From contig CAYTTA010000007.1 in assembly GCA_964440655.1 (NCBI GenBank), positions 1 through 58,726 of the forward strand: a DNA stretch of 58,726 bases, given 5' to 3'. Shown here one piece after another: positions 16,520-24,627 of the stretch. This stretch comes from CAYTTA01 sp964440655 (lineage in GTDB: Bacteria; Bacteroidota; Rhodothermia; Balneolales; Balneolaceae). A model generated the notes under the pieces. The model saw only the letters and a list, made by a program, of their open reading frames with translations, searched no databases and was not told the DNA's origin. Numbering within the stretch: the stretch's first letter is position 1; each line of letters opens with the position of its first letter. The translations under genes and the position numbers were made by a program.

Positions 16520-16903
16520 TTACTCCCTGTTTGCTGTCGACGGTTTCAGATGAAAATCGAGCGTTCCTTTCTTCAGTGTATAGACCAGCCCGATAAAAAG
16601 AACGAAGATAAATAAAATCATGGCAAGAAAGGGTCCGGTGCCGAGTTCGGTAAGCCGGACCGCCCACGGATAGAGGAAGACCACTTCAAGGTCAAAGACG
16701 ATGAACTCCATGGCTACCAGATAGAAGGCAACGGAGAAGCGGTCGCGTGCCTGGCCGACCGGATCCATTCCGCTCTCGTAAGGGCGGAGCTTGTGCACGT
16801 TGGGCCGGTAGGGACCCAGGATGCGGGAAAGGGTCATCAGCAGAAGTGCCAGAAACAGGGCAATGGCCAGCAGTACAAAAATGGGGATGTAATTTTCCAG
16901 CAT
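16520..16903 (-). CDS. nuoA: NADH-quinone oxidoreductase subunit A
   Basis: NuoA is a small three-helix membrane subunit at the junction of the two complex I arms. The 127-residue protein has the expected hydrophobic segments (residues 8-28, about 70-90 and 92-114). The conserved motif YESGMDPVGQARDRFSVAFY is followed by FDLEVVFLYPWA. It is the first gene of the block, with a candidate promoter about 50 bases upstream of its ATG. Confidence 0.95.
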   Translation of the reverse strand: MLENYIPIFVLLAIALFLALLLMTLSRILGPYRPNVHKLRPYESGMDPVGQARDRFSVAFYLVAMEFIVFDLEVVFLYPWAVRLTELGTGPFLAMILFIFVLFIGLVYTLKKGTLDFHLKPSTANRE

Positions 16904-16949
16904 GCAGACGATTCTTTAAAAGGCTCTTTACAGGCTTTTCCAATCAAAG

Positions 16950-16979
16950 CAAATTACCTCGACAGGCCGGGAAAGTCAA
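16950..16979 (-). promoter_or_regulatory. Candidate promoter of the nuoA-H operon
   Basis: On the minus strand TTG (16979-16977) is followed after 20 bases by TAATTTG (16956-16950). This is one T short of the Bacteroidota -7 consensus TAnnTTTG but has the right spacing. It would leave a leader of roughly 40 bases before nuoA. Confidence 0.45.
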
Positions 16980-17110
16980 CGAACAAGACGCTCCGGTGCG
17001 GCCGGGAAATTGCGTGCCGGAATATAGGATTTCTTCTTTTGAAAACGGAACCGGAGCATGACAATTCTCCCGGGTGCAGGCAGATCCCTCTGAAGGCGCC
17101 GGTCCTACTG

Positions 17111-17389
17111 CTGCAAGCCGCTCCTCCTGCCTGCAAGCCGCTCCTCCTGCCTGCNNNNNNNNNNNNNNNNNNNNNNNNNNNNNNNNNNNNNNNNNNNNNN
17201 NNNNNNNNNNNNNNNNNNNNNNNNNNNNNNNNNNNNNNNNNNNNNNNNNNNNNNCTGCAAGCCGCTCCTCCTGCCTGCAAGCCGCTCCTCCTGCCTGCCA
17301 GCCGGTCCTGCTGCTGCCAGCCACTGCTTCTGCCGCCAGCCGATCCTTCTGCTACCAGCCGATCCTTCTGCTACCAGCCGATCCGCCGG
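17111..17389. repeat. 19-20 bp minisatellite running from the 3' end of the PBP gene
   Basis: Five successive 19-bp units start at 17295, 17314, 17333, 17352 and 17371. The outermost one (17371-17389) contains the stop codon and the last codons of the penicillin-binding protein gene, and the unit at 17352 repeats that stop. Further from the gene the units become near-identical 20-mers, CTGCAAGCCGCTCCTCCTGC, at 17111, 17131, 17255 and 17275, on both sides of the N run. On the minus strand the 20-mer contains AGGAGG. Divergence falls with distance from the gene, which suggests recent expansion in the far part. Copy number is unknown. Confidence 0.85.
17155..17254. other. Assembly gap (100 N) inside minisatellite
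   Basis: One hundred N bases bordered on both sides by the same 20-bp unit, so the missing sequence is most likely more copies. The length is probably a placeholder. Confidence 0.97.
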
Positions 17390-19806
17390 CGACCCTCTTC
17401 CGGCTGGATCTGCCTGTTCCGGCCGGGATCTTCCGGCATGATGAAGCCCGGTGGCGGTTCGAAGCTGTCGTAGCTCCACATCGCCTCGGGATCGTTGGTG
17501 GCATACTGGATGAACTGACCCACGATGGGAAGGGCGGAGCGGGCTCCCTGCCCGATTCCGTTGCTGTTGGGGAAGCGGATCCGGCGATCTTCTCCTCCGA
17601 CCCAGGAGCCCATGACGATGTGGGGCATCATGGCGATGAACCAGTTGTCGGCACTGTTCTGCGTGGTTCCGGTCTTGCCGGCCACATCCTGGCTCACGCC
17701 GTAGACGTTCCGCAGACGGACACCGGTCCCGAAGTAGCCGTCCCCGCCCCGGATCACACCCCGCATCATGTCGATCATGATGTAGGCGGTCTCCGGACTG
17801 ATCACCTCCTGGCGGTATTCCGGGTGGTACTCCACGAGGAGGTTCCCCTCCTTGTCCTCGATCCGGGTGATGGCGATCGGTTCGATGTGGACCCCCTGGT
17901 TGGCAAAGGTGGTGTAGGCGCTCACCAGCTCCAGCAGGGAGGCCTCCGCCGTGCCCAGGGCGATGGAGGGGACGATGGGGTTCCGGCTCATGTCGATCCC
18001 CAGGTTGCTGGCCATCTCGGCGATCTTCCGGGCGGCGGGATAGAGATCCCGAAGCCGGTTGGTTCCCGGAGCTCCCGCGATCTCCGGCAGAAGCCGGACG
18101 GTGATGTTGTTCAGGCTTCGTGCCAGTCCCGCCCTGAGGGGGACCATCTCCGGTCCGGAGGGGACCGAAGGATCCTTGGGAGCCCAGACATCGCCGTTCT
18201 CTCCGATAAAGCTGACCGGATACTTCGAGAAGGTGTGGTAGGGCATGTAGCCGTTGTCTACCGCCACCGCGTAGACAAAGGGTTTGAAGGTGGAGCCGGT
18301 CTGCCTTCTGGACTGGAAGACATGATCGAACTGCCGGGTTCCGTAGTCGGATCCCCCCACCCAGGCGAGGATGTTTCCGTTGGTCGGATCGATGGCGACA
18401 AATCCGGCCTCAAGACGGGTGCGGGCCCGTTTTACCGAGTCGACAAAGGCGGTGTCGGCCATCAGGATCTCGAAGACCACCGACTCCCTGTCGGTGTTGT
18501 ATTTCGAAAAGGCGTTCTTGTATCGGTCGGTCTCGCGGATAAAATCATAAAGAAAGGAGGGGTGCTGCTCCCAGAGCCGGTCCATGTACTCTCCCCCCGG
18601 CGAGGTCCACTCCTGTTCGAAGAGCACCTGAAGCGAGTCGATCTTCTCCCGGAGTGCCCGTTCGGCATGTCGCTGAAGGCGGGAGTCGATCGTCGTATGG
18701 ATGGTCAGTCCGTCGGCGTAGAGATCGTAGCCGTTCTCTTCGGCCCACTCGAGCACCCTCTGCCGGACATACTCTCCAAAGTAGCGGCTTTCCCGTCCCG
18801 ATCTGGAGGGGGGCTGATAGTTGAGCGCGATCGGCTCTTCGCGGAGACTCTGATAGATCTCCGGCGTGATGAATCCCCGGTTCATCATCTGGTAGAGCAC
18901 GACATTCCGGCGGCGGGTCGCGTTGTCGGGGTTGAGCCGGGGGTTGTAGTAGGAGACCGCCTGCAGGGTTCCGATCAGCGTGGCCGCTTCCAGAACGGTA
19001 AGATCCTTGGCCGGTTTTCCGAAATGGGTCTGTGCGGCCGATTCAATTCCGAACGCGCTGTTGCTGAACTCCACCGTATTGAGGTACATCTCGATGATCT
19101 CGCGCTTCGTGTAGTTGTACTCGATCTGTACGGCGGTGATCATCTCCCGCAGTTTCCGGCTGATGGAGAACTCCCGTCCGATCTCCCGGTAGAGGTTGCG
19201 CGCCAGCTGCTGACTGATGGTGGAGCCCCCCTGGGGATTTCCGCGAAGGATGTGGAAGGGGATCGCGAGCGTGCGGACCATGTCCATTCCCCAGTGGTCG
19301 TAGAATCGGTGATCTTCGGTCGCAATCAGCGCGTGGATCACATTGGGGGAGATCTCGTCGAGACGTACATCGGTGCGGTTCTCCACATAGTAGCGGTCCA
19401 GGATCACACCATCCCGGCTCCGTACAACCGATGCGACGGCGGTTCTCGGGTTTTCCAGCTTCTCAAGAGGGGGAAGTCCCTGGAAGAGGAAGACGGTATA
19501 GGCTGCGGCCGCTCCCAGAAAAAGGAGCAGGATAAGAAGAAGGCTCAGTGTGAGCCACCGGGGCATGCGGGGGCGGCCGTTGCCGGATTTCCGGGAGGAT
19601 CCTCCATTCCGGTCCGGGCTGCCGGAACTCTCTTCTCCGGATTTACTCTTCCCGCTCCGGGCAGTGCTCAAATGGGGCGGGGGCACCTCCCGGATGGGAT
19701 CCGCCGCATCCTCCTCCTGCCGGCGGCTTCTGCGTTCCCGAATCTCCCTGCGGTACTCCGGATCGTTGAAGTACCGTTCCCTGTCGAAATCAGAATCGTT
19801 GCTCAT
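17371..19806 (-). CDS. Class A penicillin-binding protein (PBP1A-type transglycosylase/transpeptidase)
   Basis: This bifunctional enzyme polymerises and cross-links peptidoglycan. A charged cytoplasmic tail of about 80 residues precedes one membrane helix (about 84-107). The GT51 glycosyltransferase domain follows, with catalytic E164 in ATEDHRFYDHWGMD and the motifs STISQQLARNLY and KREIIEMYLNTVEFSN. The transpeptidase domain has the SxxK motif S505-T-F-K508, SLN (564-566) and K711-TGTT. The ATG at 19806 overlaps the lpxH stop as ATGA; a TTG two codons upstream is less likely. The C-terminus ends RRIGW, and its codons form the first unit of the adjacent minisatellite. There is no C-terminal binding module. 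Confidence 0.95.
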   Translation of the reverse strand: MSNDSDFDRERYFNDPEYRREIRERRSRRQEEDAADPIREVPPPHLSTARSGKSKSGEESSGSPDRNGGSSRKSGNGRPRMPRWLTLSLLLILLLFLGAAAAYTVFLFQGLPPLEKLENPRTAVASVVRSRDGVILDRYYVENRTDVRLDEISPNVIHALIATEDHRFYDHWGMDMVRTLAIPFHILRGNPQGGSTISQQLARNLYREIGREFSISRKLREMITAVQIEYNYTKREIIEMYLNTVEFSNSAFGIESAAQTHFGKPAKDLTVLEAATLIGTLQAVSYYNPRLNPDNATRRRNVVLYQMMNRGFITPEIYQSLREEPIALNYQPPSRSGRESRYFGEYVRQRVLEWAEENGYDLYADGLTIHTTIDSRLQRHAERALREKIDSLQVLFEQEWTSPGGEYMDRLWEQHPSFLYDFIRETDRYKNAFSKYNTDRESVVFEILMADTAFVDSVKRARTRLEAGFVAIDPTNGNILAWVGGSDYGTRQFDHVFQSRRQTGSTFKPFVYAVAVDNGYMPYHTFSKYPVSFIGENGDVWAPKDPSVPSGPEMVPLRAGLARSLNNITVRLLPEIAGAPGTNRLRDLYPAARKIAEMASNLGIDMSRNPIVPSIALGTAEASLLELVSAYTTFANQGVHIEPIAITRIEDKEGNLLVEYHPEYRQEVISPETAYIMIDMMRGVIRGGDGYFGTGVRLRNVYGVSQDVAGKTGTTQNSADNWFIAMMPHIVMGSWVGGEDRRIRFPNSNGIGQGARSALPIVGQFIQYATNDPEAMWSYDSFEPPPGFIMPEDPGRNRQIQPEEGRRRIGW

Positions 19807-20633
19807 CGACAATCTTCATCCACTCTTTTGCCGGACAGCATCCGGCTATGCCTGTTCCACGTAACGAGTTGAAAGGTTCCCTTCGTATAGAGCACCGCGG
19901 TCCGGTGCAGGCAGAATGCCCCGCTGTTTATATAGGTTCCGTATGGGGTTGTTTCCATCCTCGGAATATGGTCATGTCCGCAAATTACAAAATCGAACCC
20001 GTTTTTCTTCAGAAAACCCCGGACCCACCGGTCAAGACGCTCCGGATCCTCCCGGTCCCGCGTCCGGCGCCAGCGGGAGAAGCTCTTCATGATCCACCAT
20101 CCGACGGGCGGAGGGAGCATCATCTGATAGAGCCGCACAAAGAGCGGGTGACGGAGGAACCGGTGCATCATCGGTCGGGGAAGCCCCAGGCTGCGGTCGC
20201 TCAGCCCGTCGCCGTGGTGAAGAAAAATGACCTCTCCTCCCAGCGTTATCTCACGGTATTCCGGCTCCAGGTCGAGGCCGAGGCGGGTGAAGTAGCCGCC
20301 TGTCCAGTTGTCGTGATTTCCGGTGATGTAGAGGATCGGCCCGATCTGCTCCGTATAGCACCGGATCGTCCCGGCAAGTGGATTCCGGCCGTTCGTTCCC
20401 TCTGCTGGACCGAGGAAGAGCTCGGGGTCCGGGTGGCGGTCCGGGTACTCCATCCACCAGTCGAACAGATCCCCCAATATATAGAGCCGGATTCCGTTTT
20501 GCCGGCAATGTTCGATCAATGCGATCAGGTCCCGGCCGATCTCCCGGTTCGTTTCCGGGTCAAATCCGCCAAGGTGGACATCGGAGAGGAAGAGGTGGTC
20601 TGTGGATGGAGAGCTGGTCACCGGTCGGCGCAT
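19803..20633 (-). CDS. lpxH: UDP-2,3-diacylglucosamine diphosphatase (LpxH family)
   Basis: The enzyme should hydrolyse UDP-2,3-diacylglucosamine to lipid X at the inner face of the membrane in lipid A synthesis. It has the calcineurin-like metal motifs in order: D18-V-H20, G-D55-LFDWW, ITGNHDNW, FLHHGDGL and CGHDHIPRM. The DWW next to the second motif is typical of LpxH-like proteins. At 276 residues it is slightly longer than E. coli LpxH (240). It lies 19 bases after the polyprenyl synthase gene and overlaps the PBP start by four bases, forming an envelope operon. Another substrate cannot be excluded from sequence alone. Confidence 0.82.
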   Translation of the reverse strand: MRRPVTSSPSTDHLFLSDVHLGGFDPETNREIGRDLIALIEHCRQNGIRLYILGDLFDWWMEYPDRHPDPELFLGPAEGTNGRNPLAGTIRCYTEQIGPILYITGNHDNWTGGYFTRLGLDLEPEYREITLGGEVIFLHHGDGLSDRSLGLPRPMMHRFLRHPLFVRLYQMMLPPPVGWWIMKSFSRWRRTRDREDPERLDRWVRGFLKKNGFDFVICGHDHIPRMETTPYGTYINSGAFCLHRTAVLYTKGTFQLVTWNRHSRMLSGKRVDEDCR

Positions 20634-20652
20634 CGGTCACATTGGCACCGGG

Positions 20653-21669
20653 TCACCGGTTGCGGGTGATGATGTAGTGCACGAGCGCCTCGAAATCGGA
20701 GGCGGCTTCGTTAACGGGGAGCTTTCTCAGGTCGGAGAGGGCGCGGTCCGCCCACTCCTGCATCGCATCCCGTGCGGCTGCAATTCCTCCCTTTTCATGG
20801 ACAAACCAGACGATCTGGTCGATGTCGGTCGCGCTTTTCCTGCGTTTTCGCATCAGCCGGCGGATGAAGAGCTTCTCGCTTCGGGAGCCGTTTTCCAGTG
20901 CTTTGATCAGGGGAAGGGTCACCTTCCGCTCGCGGATGTCGTTGCGGCGGGGTTTGCCCACATCCTGCAGGCCGTAGTCGAACAGATCATCCATGATCTG
21001 GAACGAGATCCCGACCTTCATTCCCACCTCCTGCATGGCCAGGTGGATCGATTCATCCCGCGCGGTGGAGATCGCCCCGCACTGACAGCAGGCGGCGATG
21101 AGACTGGCTGTCTTTTCCGAGATGATCTGGTAGTAGCGCTCCTCGGTCATGTTGAAGAGGCGCGACGTTTTCAGCTGGCGGAGCTCTCCTTCGCTCATCT
21201 TGCGGACGGCGGTCGAGAGCACATGCAGCAGATCATATTCCCGGTGATCCAGGGCGATCAGCAATCCCTTGGAGAGGAGGAAATCACCGAGGAGCACACC
21301 CGCCTTGTTGTTCCAGAGCTTGTTGATGCTCAATACACCTCTGCGCTTCTCTGCCTCATCGACCACATCATCATGGATCAGTGTGGCGGTATGAAGAAGC
21401 TCGATCATGGCGGCGGCAATGTAACTCCGCTCCGTGATCTCCCCGAACATGCGCGCGGTCATGAAGACCAGGGTGGGCCGGATCTCCTTTCCTTTCTGCC
21501 GGAGGAGATACTGGATGATCTTGTCCAGCAGGTAGACATCGCTGTTGACGGCCCGGCGGAAAAAGGTCCGGAATTCCGCGATGTGTTCCTCGATCGGCCG
21601 GGTGATTTCCGACAGGGAGGGTGCGTTCTCGCCCCGCGGAGTCAGGATGCTTTCGGCAGTCTGTGCCAT
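20653..21669 (-). CDS. Polyprenyl diphosphate synthase (trans-isoprenyl type)
   Basis: This 338-residue enzyme condenses isopentenyl diphosphate onto an allylic primer to make a long isoprenoid chain, probably the menaquinone side chain. It has the primer-binding KGKEIRP, the first Asp-rich motif D100-DVVD and the second motif D227-DLFD. Chain length cannot be read with certainty; the small residues before the first motif (LLHTATLIHDD) favour a long product such as hepta- or octaprenyl. The start codon directly abuts a 10-base N run, so its upstream region is not fully known. Confidence 0.92.
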   Translation of the reverse strand: MAQTAESILTPRGENAPSLSEITRPIEEHIAEFRTFFRRAVNSDVYLLDKIIQYLLRQKGKEIRPTLVFMTARMFGEITERSYIAAAMIELLHTATLIHDDVVDEAEKRRGVLSINKLWNNKAGVLLGDFLLSKGLLIALDHREYDLLHVLSTAVRKMSEGELRQLKTSRLFNMTEERYYQIISEKTASLIAACCQCGAISTARDESIHLAMQEVGMKVGISFQIMDDLFDYGLQDVGKPRRNDIRERKVTLPLIKALENGSRSEKLFIRRLMRKRRKSATDIDQIVWFVHEKGGIAAARDAMQEWADRALSDLRKLPVNEAASDFEALVHYIITRNR

Positions 21670-21679
21670 NNNNNNNNNN
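21670..21679. other. Short assembly gap (10 N)
   Basis: Ten N bases lie directly upstream of the polyprenyl synthase start codon, in the divergent promoter region shared with pgi. Confidence 0.95.
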
Positions 21680-21794
21680 GTTGGATGATGAATGATCCGG
21701 TAAGGTAGGCATTATTACGATTAATTATTCGATTTGCGCAATGGCCGGGGGGTCTTTAGATTCCGCCAGTCATCAGTTCCAATAAGCAGATCGA

Positions 21795-23108
21795 ATGATT
21801 TTTGTCAACACGGAAGGGGCCCTTCCCTTTGCCGATCCGAGCTCTCTCGGAGAGGACGTCCACAGGGCGGAAAGGGCTTTGCAGCAGGTTCAGAGTGCCG
21901 GAGGACGCGGCAGTGAGTGGCTCGGATGGAGGCGGATTCTTGTTGCTCCGGATCAGGAGGAGCTTCTCCGTACCGAACAGGCGGCAGGACGTATCCGCAG
22001 CCATTGCGATCTTTTCATTGTTTGCGGTATCGGCGGCTCCTATCTGGGAGCAAAAGCGGTGATCCGGGCGCTCCGGGACCATTTTCCCGGGGAGGGACCG
22101 GAGATCCTCTTTGCCGGGCATCATGTCGGAGGCCGCTATCTTGAACAGCTTCTCCGCTACCTGGAGCGTCCCGCTCCCGACGGGCGGCCGCGGGAGGTCT
22201 GTCTCAACGTAATCTCCAAGTCGGGCACTACCCTGGAAACCGCCGTCGCATTCAGGACCCTCCGTAACTGGATGGAGCGTCGTTACGGAGAGGAGGAGAC
22301 CGCCCGGAGGATCGTGGCGACCACCGGAACGGGCTCCGGCGTCCTTGCAGCACTGGCCGCAAAGAAAGGGTATGAAACCTTCTCCATACCGGAGGATGTG
22401 GGAGGGCGTTTTTCGGTGCTCACTCCGGTGGGGCTGCTTCCCATTGCGGTGGCCGGGATCGATATCCGGTCGCTGCTGCAGGGGGCCCGTTCTCTCTACA
22501 GGCAGTGTGAGGAGCCGGGCAGCGGGATGGTCCGGCAGCTTCTTGAGTATGCGGCACTTCGCGCCCGGTTCCACGATGAAGGAAAAACGATCGATGTGAT
22601 CGGCTCTTTCGAGCCTGAACTGGAGGATCTGGGCGGATGGATCCAGCAGCTTTACGGGGAGAGCGAGGGGAAGGAGGGGAAAGGCCTCTTTCCGCTTGCC
22701 GCAAGCTGGTCGACCGATCTGCACAGCATCGGTCAGATGGTGCAGGAGGGAAGAAGGAACCTGATCGAGACTTTTATTACGGTCCGCGAGCCGACCTCAC
22801 AGCTTCGGGTGGAGCCGGGGCCGGAGGGAGGGGGGGATCCGGACGGACTCTCCTTTCTTGACGGGCTCACTTTTCATGAGATCAACCGTCAGGCACTGGC
22901 GGGTACGAAGGAGGCTCACCGCGAGGGGGGTGTTCCTGTTTTCGAGGTGGCCATTCAGCGGCTCGATGAGGAGAATCTGGGCGGACTGCTCTATTTTTTC
23001 CAACTGTTCACGGCCGTCTACGGCTACATGCTCGGAATCAATCCGTTCGACCAGCCCGGAGTGGAAGCCTACAAACGCTACATGTACCGGAACCTGGGGA
23101 AGGACTGA
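21795..23108 (+). CDS. pgi: Glucose-6-phosphate isomerase
   Basis: The enzyme interconverts glucose 6-phosphate and fructose 6-phosphate. At 437 residues it is the short form common in Gram-positives and some Bacteroidota, not the 550-residue E. coli form. Key segments are IVCGIGGSYLGAKAV, the sugar phosphate site NVISKSGTTLETAVAFR, the VGGRFSVLTPVGLLPIAVAG segment, and KRYMYRNLG at the C-terminus. It runs divergently from the polyprenyl synthase. The stop overlaps the next start by one base (TGATG). Confidence 0.95.
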   Translation: MIFVNTEGALPFADPSSLGEDVHRAERALQQVQSAGGRGSEWLGWRRILVAPDQEELLRTEQAAGRIRSHCDLFIVCGIGGSYLGAKAVIRALRDHFPGEGPEILFAGHHVGGRYLEQLLRYLERPAPDGRPREVCLNVISKSGTTLETAVAFRTLRNWMERRYGEEETARRIVATTGTGSGVLAALAAKKGYETFSIPEDVGGRFSVLTPVGLLPIAVAGIDIRSLLQGARSLYRQCEEPGSGMVRQLLEYAALRARFHDEGKTIDVIGSFEPELEDLGGWIQQLYGESEGKEGKGLFPLAASWSTDLHSIGQMVQEGRRNLIETFITVREPTSQLRVEPGPEGGGDPDGLSFLDGLTFHEINRQALAGTKEAHREGGVPVFEVAIQRLDEENLGGLLYFFQLFTAVYGYMLGINPFDQPGVEAYKRYMYRNLGKD

Positions 23109-23749
23109 TGAGCAGGACGGGGGAAAAGAAGGGGACCTATATCGCGATTGCGGGAAACATCGGGGCCGGGAAGTCGACCCTTACGGGGTTGCTGGCACGC
23201 CACTTCAACTGGGAAGCCTATTATGAGGTGGCCGATGACAATCCCTACCTCATCGATTTCTATGAAGACATGAGGCGGTGGAGCTTCAATCTCCAGATCT
23301 TTTTCCTCTCAAGCCGCTTCCGCAAACACCGGAAGATGCTTGAGGCGGACCGGAACCTGATTCAGGACCGCACCATCTATGAGGATGCCGAGATCTTTGC
23401 GCGCAACCTGAAGGAGTTGGGACTCATGAGCAAGCGGGATTATGAAACCTACAGGGAGCTGTTCAACGAGCTTACGGGATATCTCCGCCCCCCCGACCTT
23501 CTCATCTACCTGCGTGCCGATGTGCCGACCCTCGTCCGCCAGATCCAGCAGCGGGGGCGCCCCTACGAGAGCTCTATACGGATCGAGTATCTGGAACGTT
23601 TAAATCAACTGTATGAAGACTGGATCGGGCGGTATCCTTATGAAAAGCTGATCTTTGAGACCGATCACATCGACTACGTGAACCGGCCCGAGGATCTGGG
23701 AGAGGTGATTGACCGGGTCGAGACACGGCTCTTTGGTCTATTTAAATGA
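23108..23749 (+). CDS. Deoxynucleoside kinase (dAK/dGK family)
   Basis: This 213-residue P-loop kinase phosphorylates deoxynucleosides in nucleotide salvage. The P-loop is IAGNIGAGKST (residues 14-24), the substrate-side acidic motif is QDRTIYEDAEIF, and an Arg-rich lid (QIQQRGRPYESSIR) follows. The family covers deoxyadenosine and deoxyguanosine kinases, and I cannot tell which base is preferred. Translation is coupled to pgi through a TGATG overlap. Confidence 0.88.
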   Translation: MSRTGEKKGTYIAIAGNIGAGKSTLTGLLARHFNWEAYYEVADDNPYLIDFYEDMRRWSFNLQIFFLSSRFRKHRKMLEADRNLIQDRTIYEDAEIFARNLKELGLMSKRDYETYRELFNELTGYLRPPDLLIYLRADVPTLVRQIQQRGRPYESSIRIEYLERLNQLYEDWIGRYPYEKLIFETDHIDYVNRPEDLGEVIDRVETRLFGLFK

Positions 23750-23751
23750 TT

Positions 23752-23782
23752 GATTCAGAGCGGATAACTTTCTAATTTTGGG
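23752..23782 (+). promoter_or_regulatory. Bacteroidota-type promoter for the DUF177-rpmF-fab cluster
   Basis: TTG at 23752-23754 is followed after 20 bases by TAATTTTG at 23775-23782, an exact match to TAnnTTTG. It lies just after the kinase stop. The -7 box ends only ten bases before the ATG at 23793, so the transcript would have a very short leader. Confidence 0.6.
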
Positions 23783-23792
23783 AGCTATTTTA

Positions 23793-24311
23793 ATGGACTC
23801 CAAGCTGAAATTCAGGATCCGGGAACTTCCGGAGGGGCGGAGCCGCAGAACGATTCCGCTTCTGCCTGAAGATCTCGGTTCGGAACTTCAATTCACCCGG
23901 GGTGAAGTGACGGTCCGGTTTGAAAAAGCCGGTGAGATCATCCGGGTGGAGTTGGATGTGTCGGCTACCGTGACTCTCGTTTGTGACCGGTCACTGCGGA
24001 CTTTCGAGCATCCGTTGAAGGGACACTATCTGGTTGTTTTCCGGCCGGATGTCGCCGGCGGGGAGGATGAGTCTGAAACGGAAACGTCCAGGGTGAAGGC
24101 GATCAACATGCATGAATTGACGCTGGATATCGGGCAGGAGGTTCGGGACACGCTGCTCCTTGAAGTTCCGATACGGAAACTTCATCCGGACTATCTGGAT
24201 GAAGAGGGCAATCCGGTGGAATTCGAGACCCGCTCTTTCGGTGGTGCCGGGGAGAGGGGAGAGGCGGTCGATCCGCGCTGGGAGTCCCTGAAGAAATTGA
24301 AATGGAAATAG
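23793..24311 (+). CDS. DUF177 (YceD-like) protein
   Basis: DUF177 proteins are encoded next to rpmF in most bacteria. They are linked to ribosome or rRNA maturation, though no reaction is established. The 172-residue sequence has the family pattern of a beta-rich N-terminal half with a single Cys (VTLVCDRSLRTFEHPL) and an acidic middle (GGEDESETETS). A conserved segment near the end, PIRKLHPDYLDEEGNP, and a Trp-rich finish (DPRWESLKKLKWK) complete it. I chose the ATG at 23793 over a TTG five codons earlier, which falls inside the -7 promoter box. Confidence 0.85.
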   Translation: MDSKLKFRIRELPEGRSRRTIPLLPEDLGSELQFTRGEVTVRFEKAGEIIRVELDVSATVTLVCDRSLRTFEHPLKGHYLVVFRPDVAGGEDESETETSRVKAINMHELTLDIGQEVRDTLLLEVPIRKLHPDYLDEEGNPVEFETRSFGGAGERGEAVDPRWESLKKLKWK

Positions 24312-24431
24312 AAGGGATTTGAACTATTTTCAGGCAACCCGCAACGGGCTCTGCCGGATCCCTCCGGAGTACTCTATTTGCAGGATCCGCTCCGCCGGAT
24401 CTGCCGAATCATAACGACCTAAACCGGATAA

Positions 24432-24611
24432 ATGGCACAACCGAAGCGTAAAACCTCCAAATCCAGAAGAGACAAAAGACGGTCTCATCACCACATCCCG
24501 GAACTGACTCTGGCTGAGTGTAAAAACTGTGGGGCACTGCACCGCTATCACCATGTCTGCATGGAGTGTGGTTACTACCGCGGACGGCAGGTGATCGATA
24601 TTACCAAGTAA
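24432..24611 (+). CDS. rpmF: 50S ribosomal protein L32
   Basis: This 59-residue basic protein opens MAQPKRKTSKSRRDKRRSHH, the standard L32 start. It has a four-Cys zinc ribbon, C30-xx-C33 and C43-xx-C46 (ECKNCG and VCMECGYYRGR). It sits in its usual place between DUF177 and plsX, 16 bases before plsX. The 120 bases upstream contain three copies of the short word GCCGGATC in inverted and direct order, without a clear role. Confidence 0.97.
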   Translation: MAQPKRKTSKSRRDKRRSHHHIPELTLAECKNCGALHRYHHVCMECGYYRGRQVIDITK

Positions 24612-24627
24612 CAGAGAACGACAATCG

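Larger units (their letters stand above)
16904..17370. other. Intergenic region between penicillin-binding protein gene and nuoA
   Basis: The 467 bases hold a minisatellite next to the upstream stop codon, a 100-base N run and the nuoA promoter candidate. Between about 16980 and 17110 I see no gene and no convincing terminator. Confidence 0.6.

Noticed and set aside
17074..19872. Very long open frame antisense to the penicillin-binding protein gene
   Set aside because: It mirrors the GC-rich codon pattern of the true gene, crosses the N run and has no recognisable domain. The opposite strand has a full set of PBP motifs.
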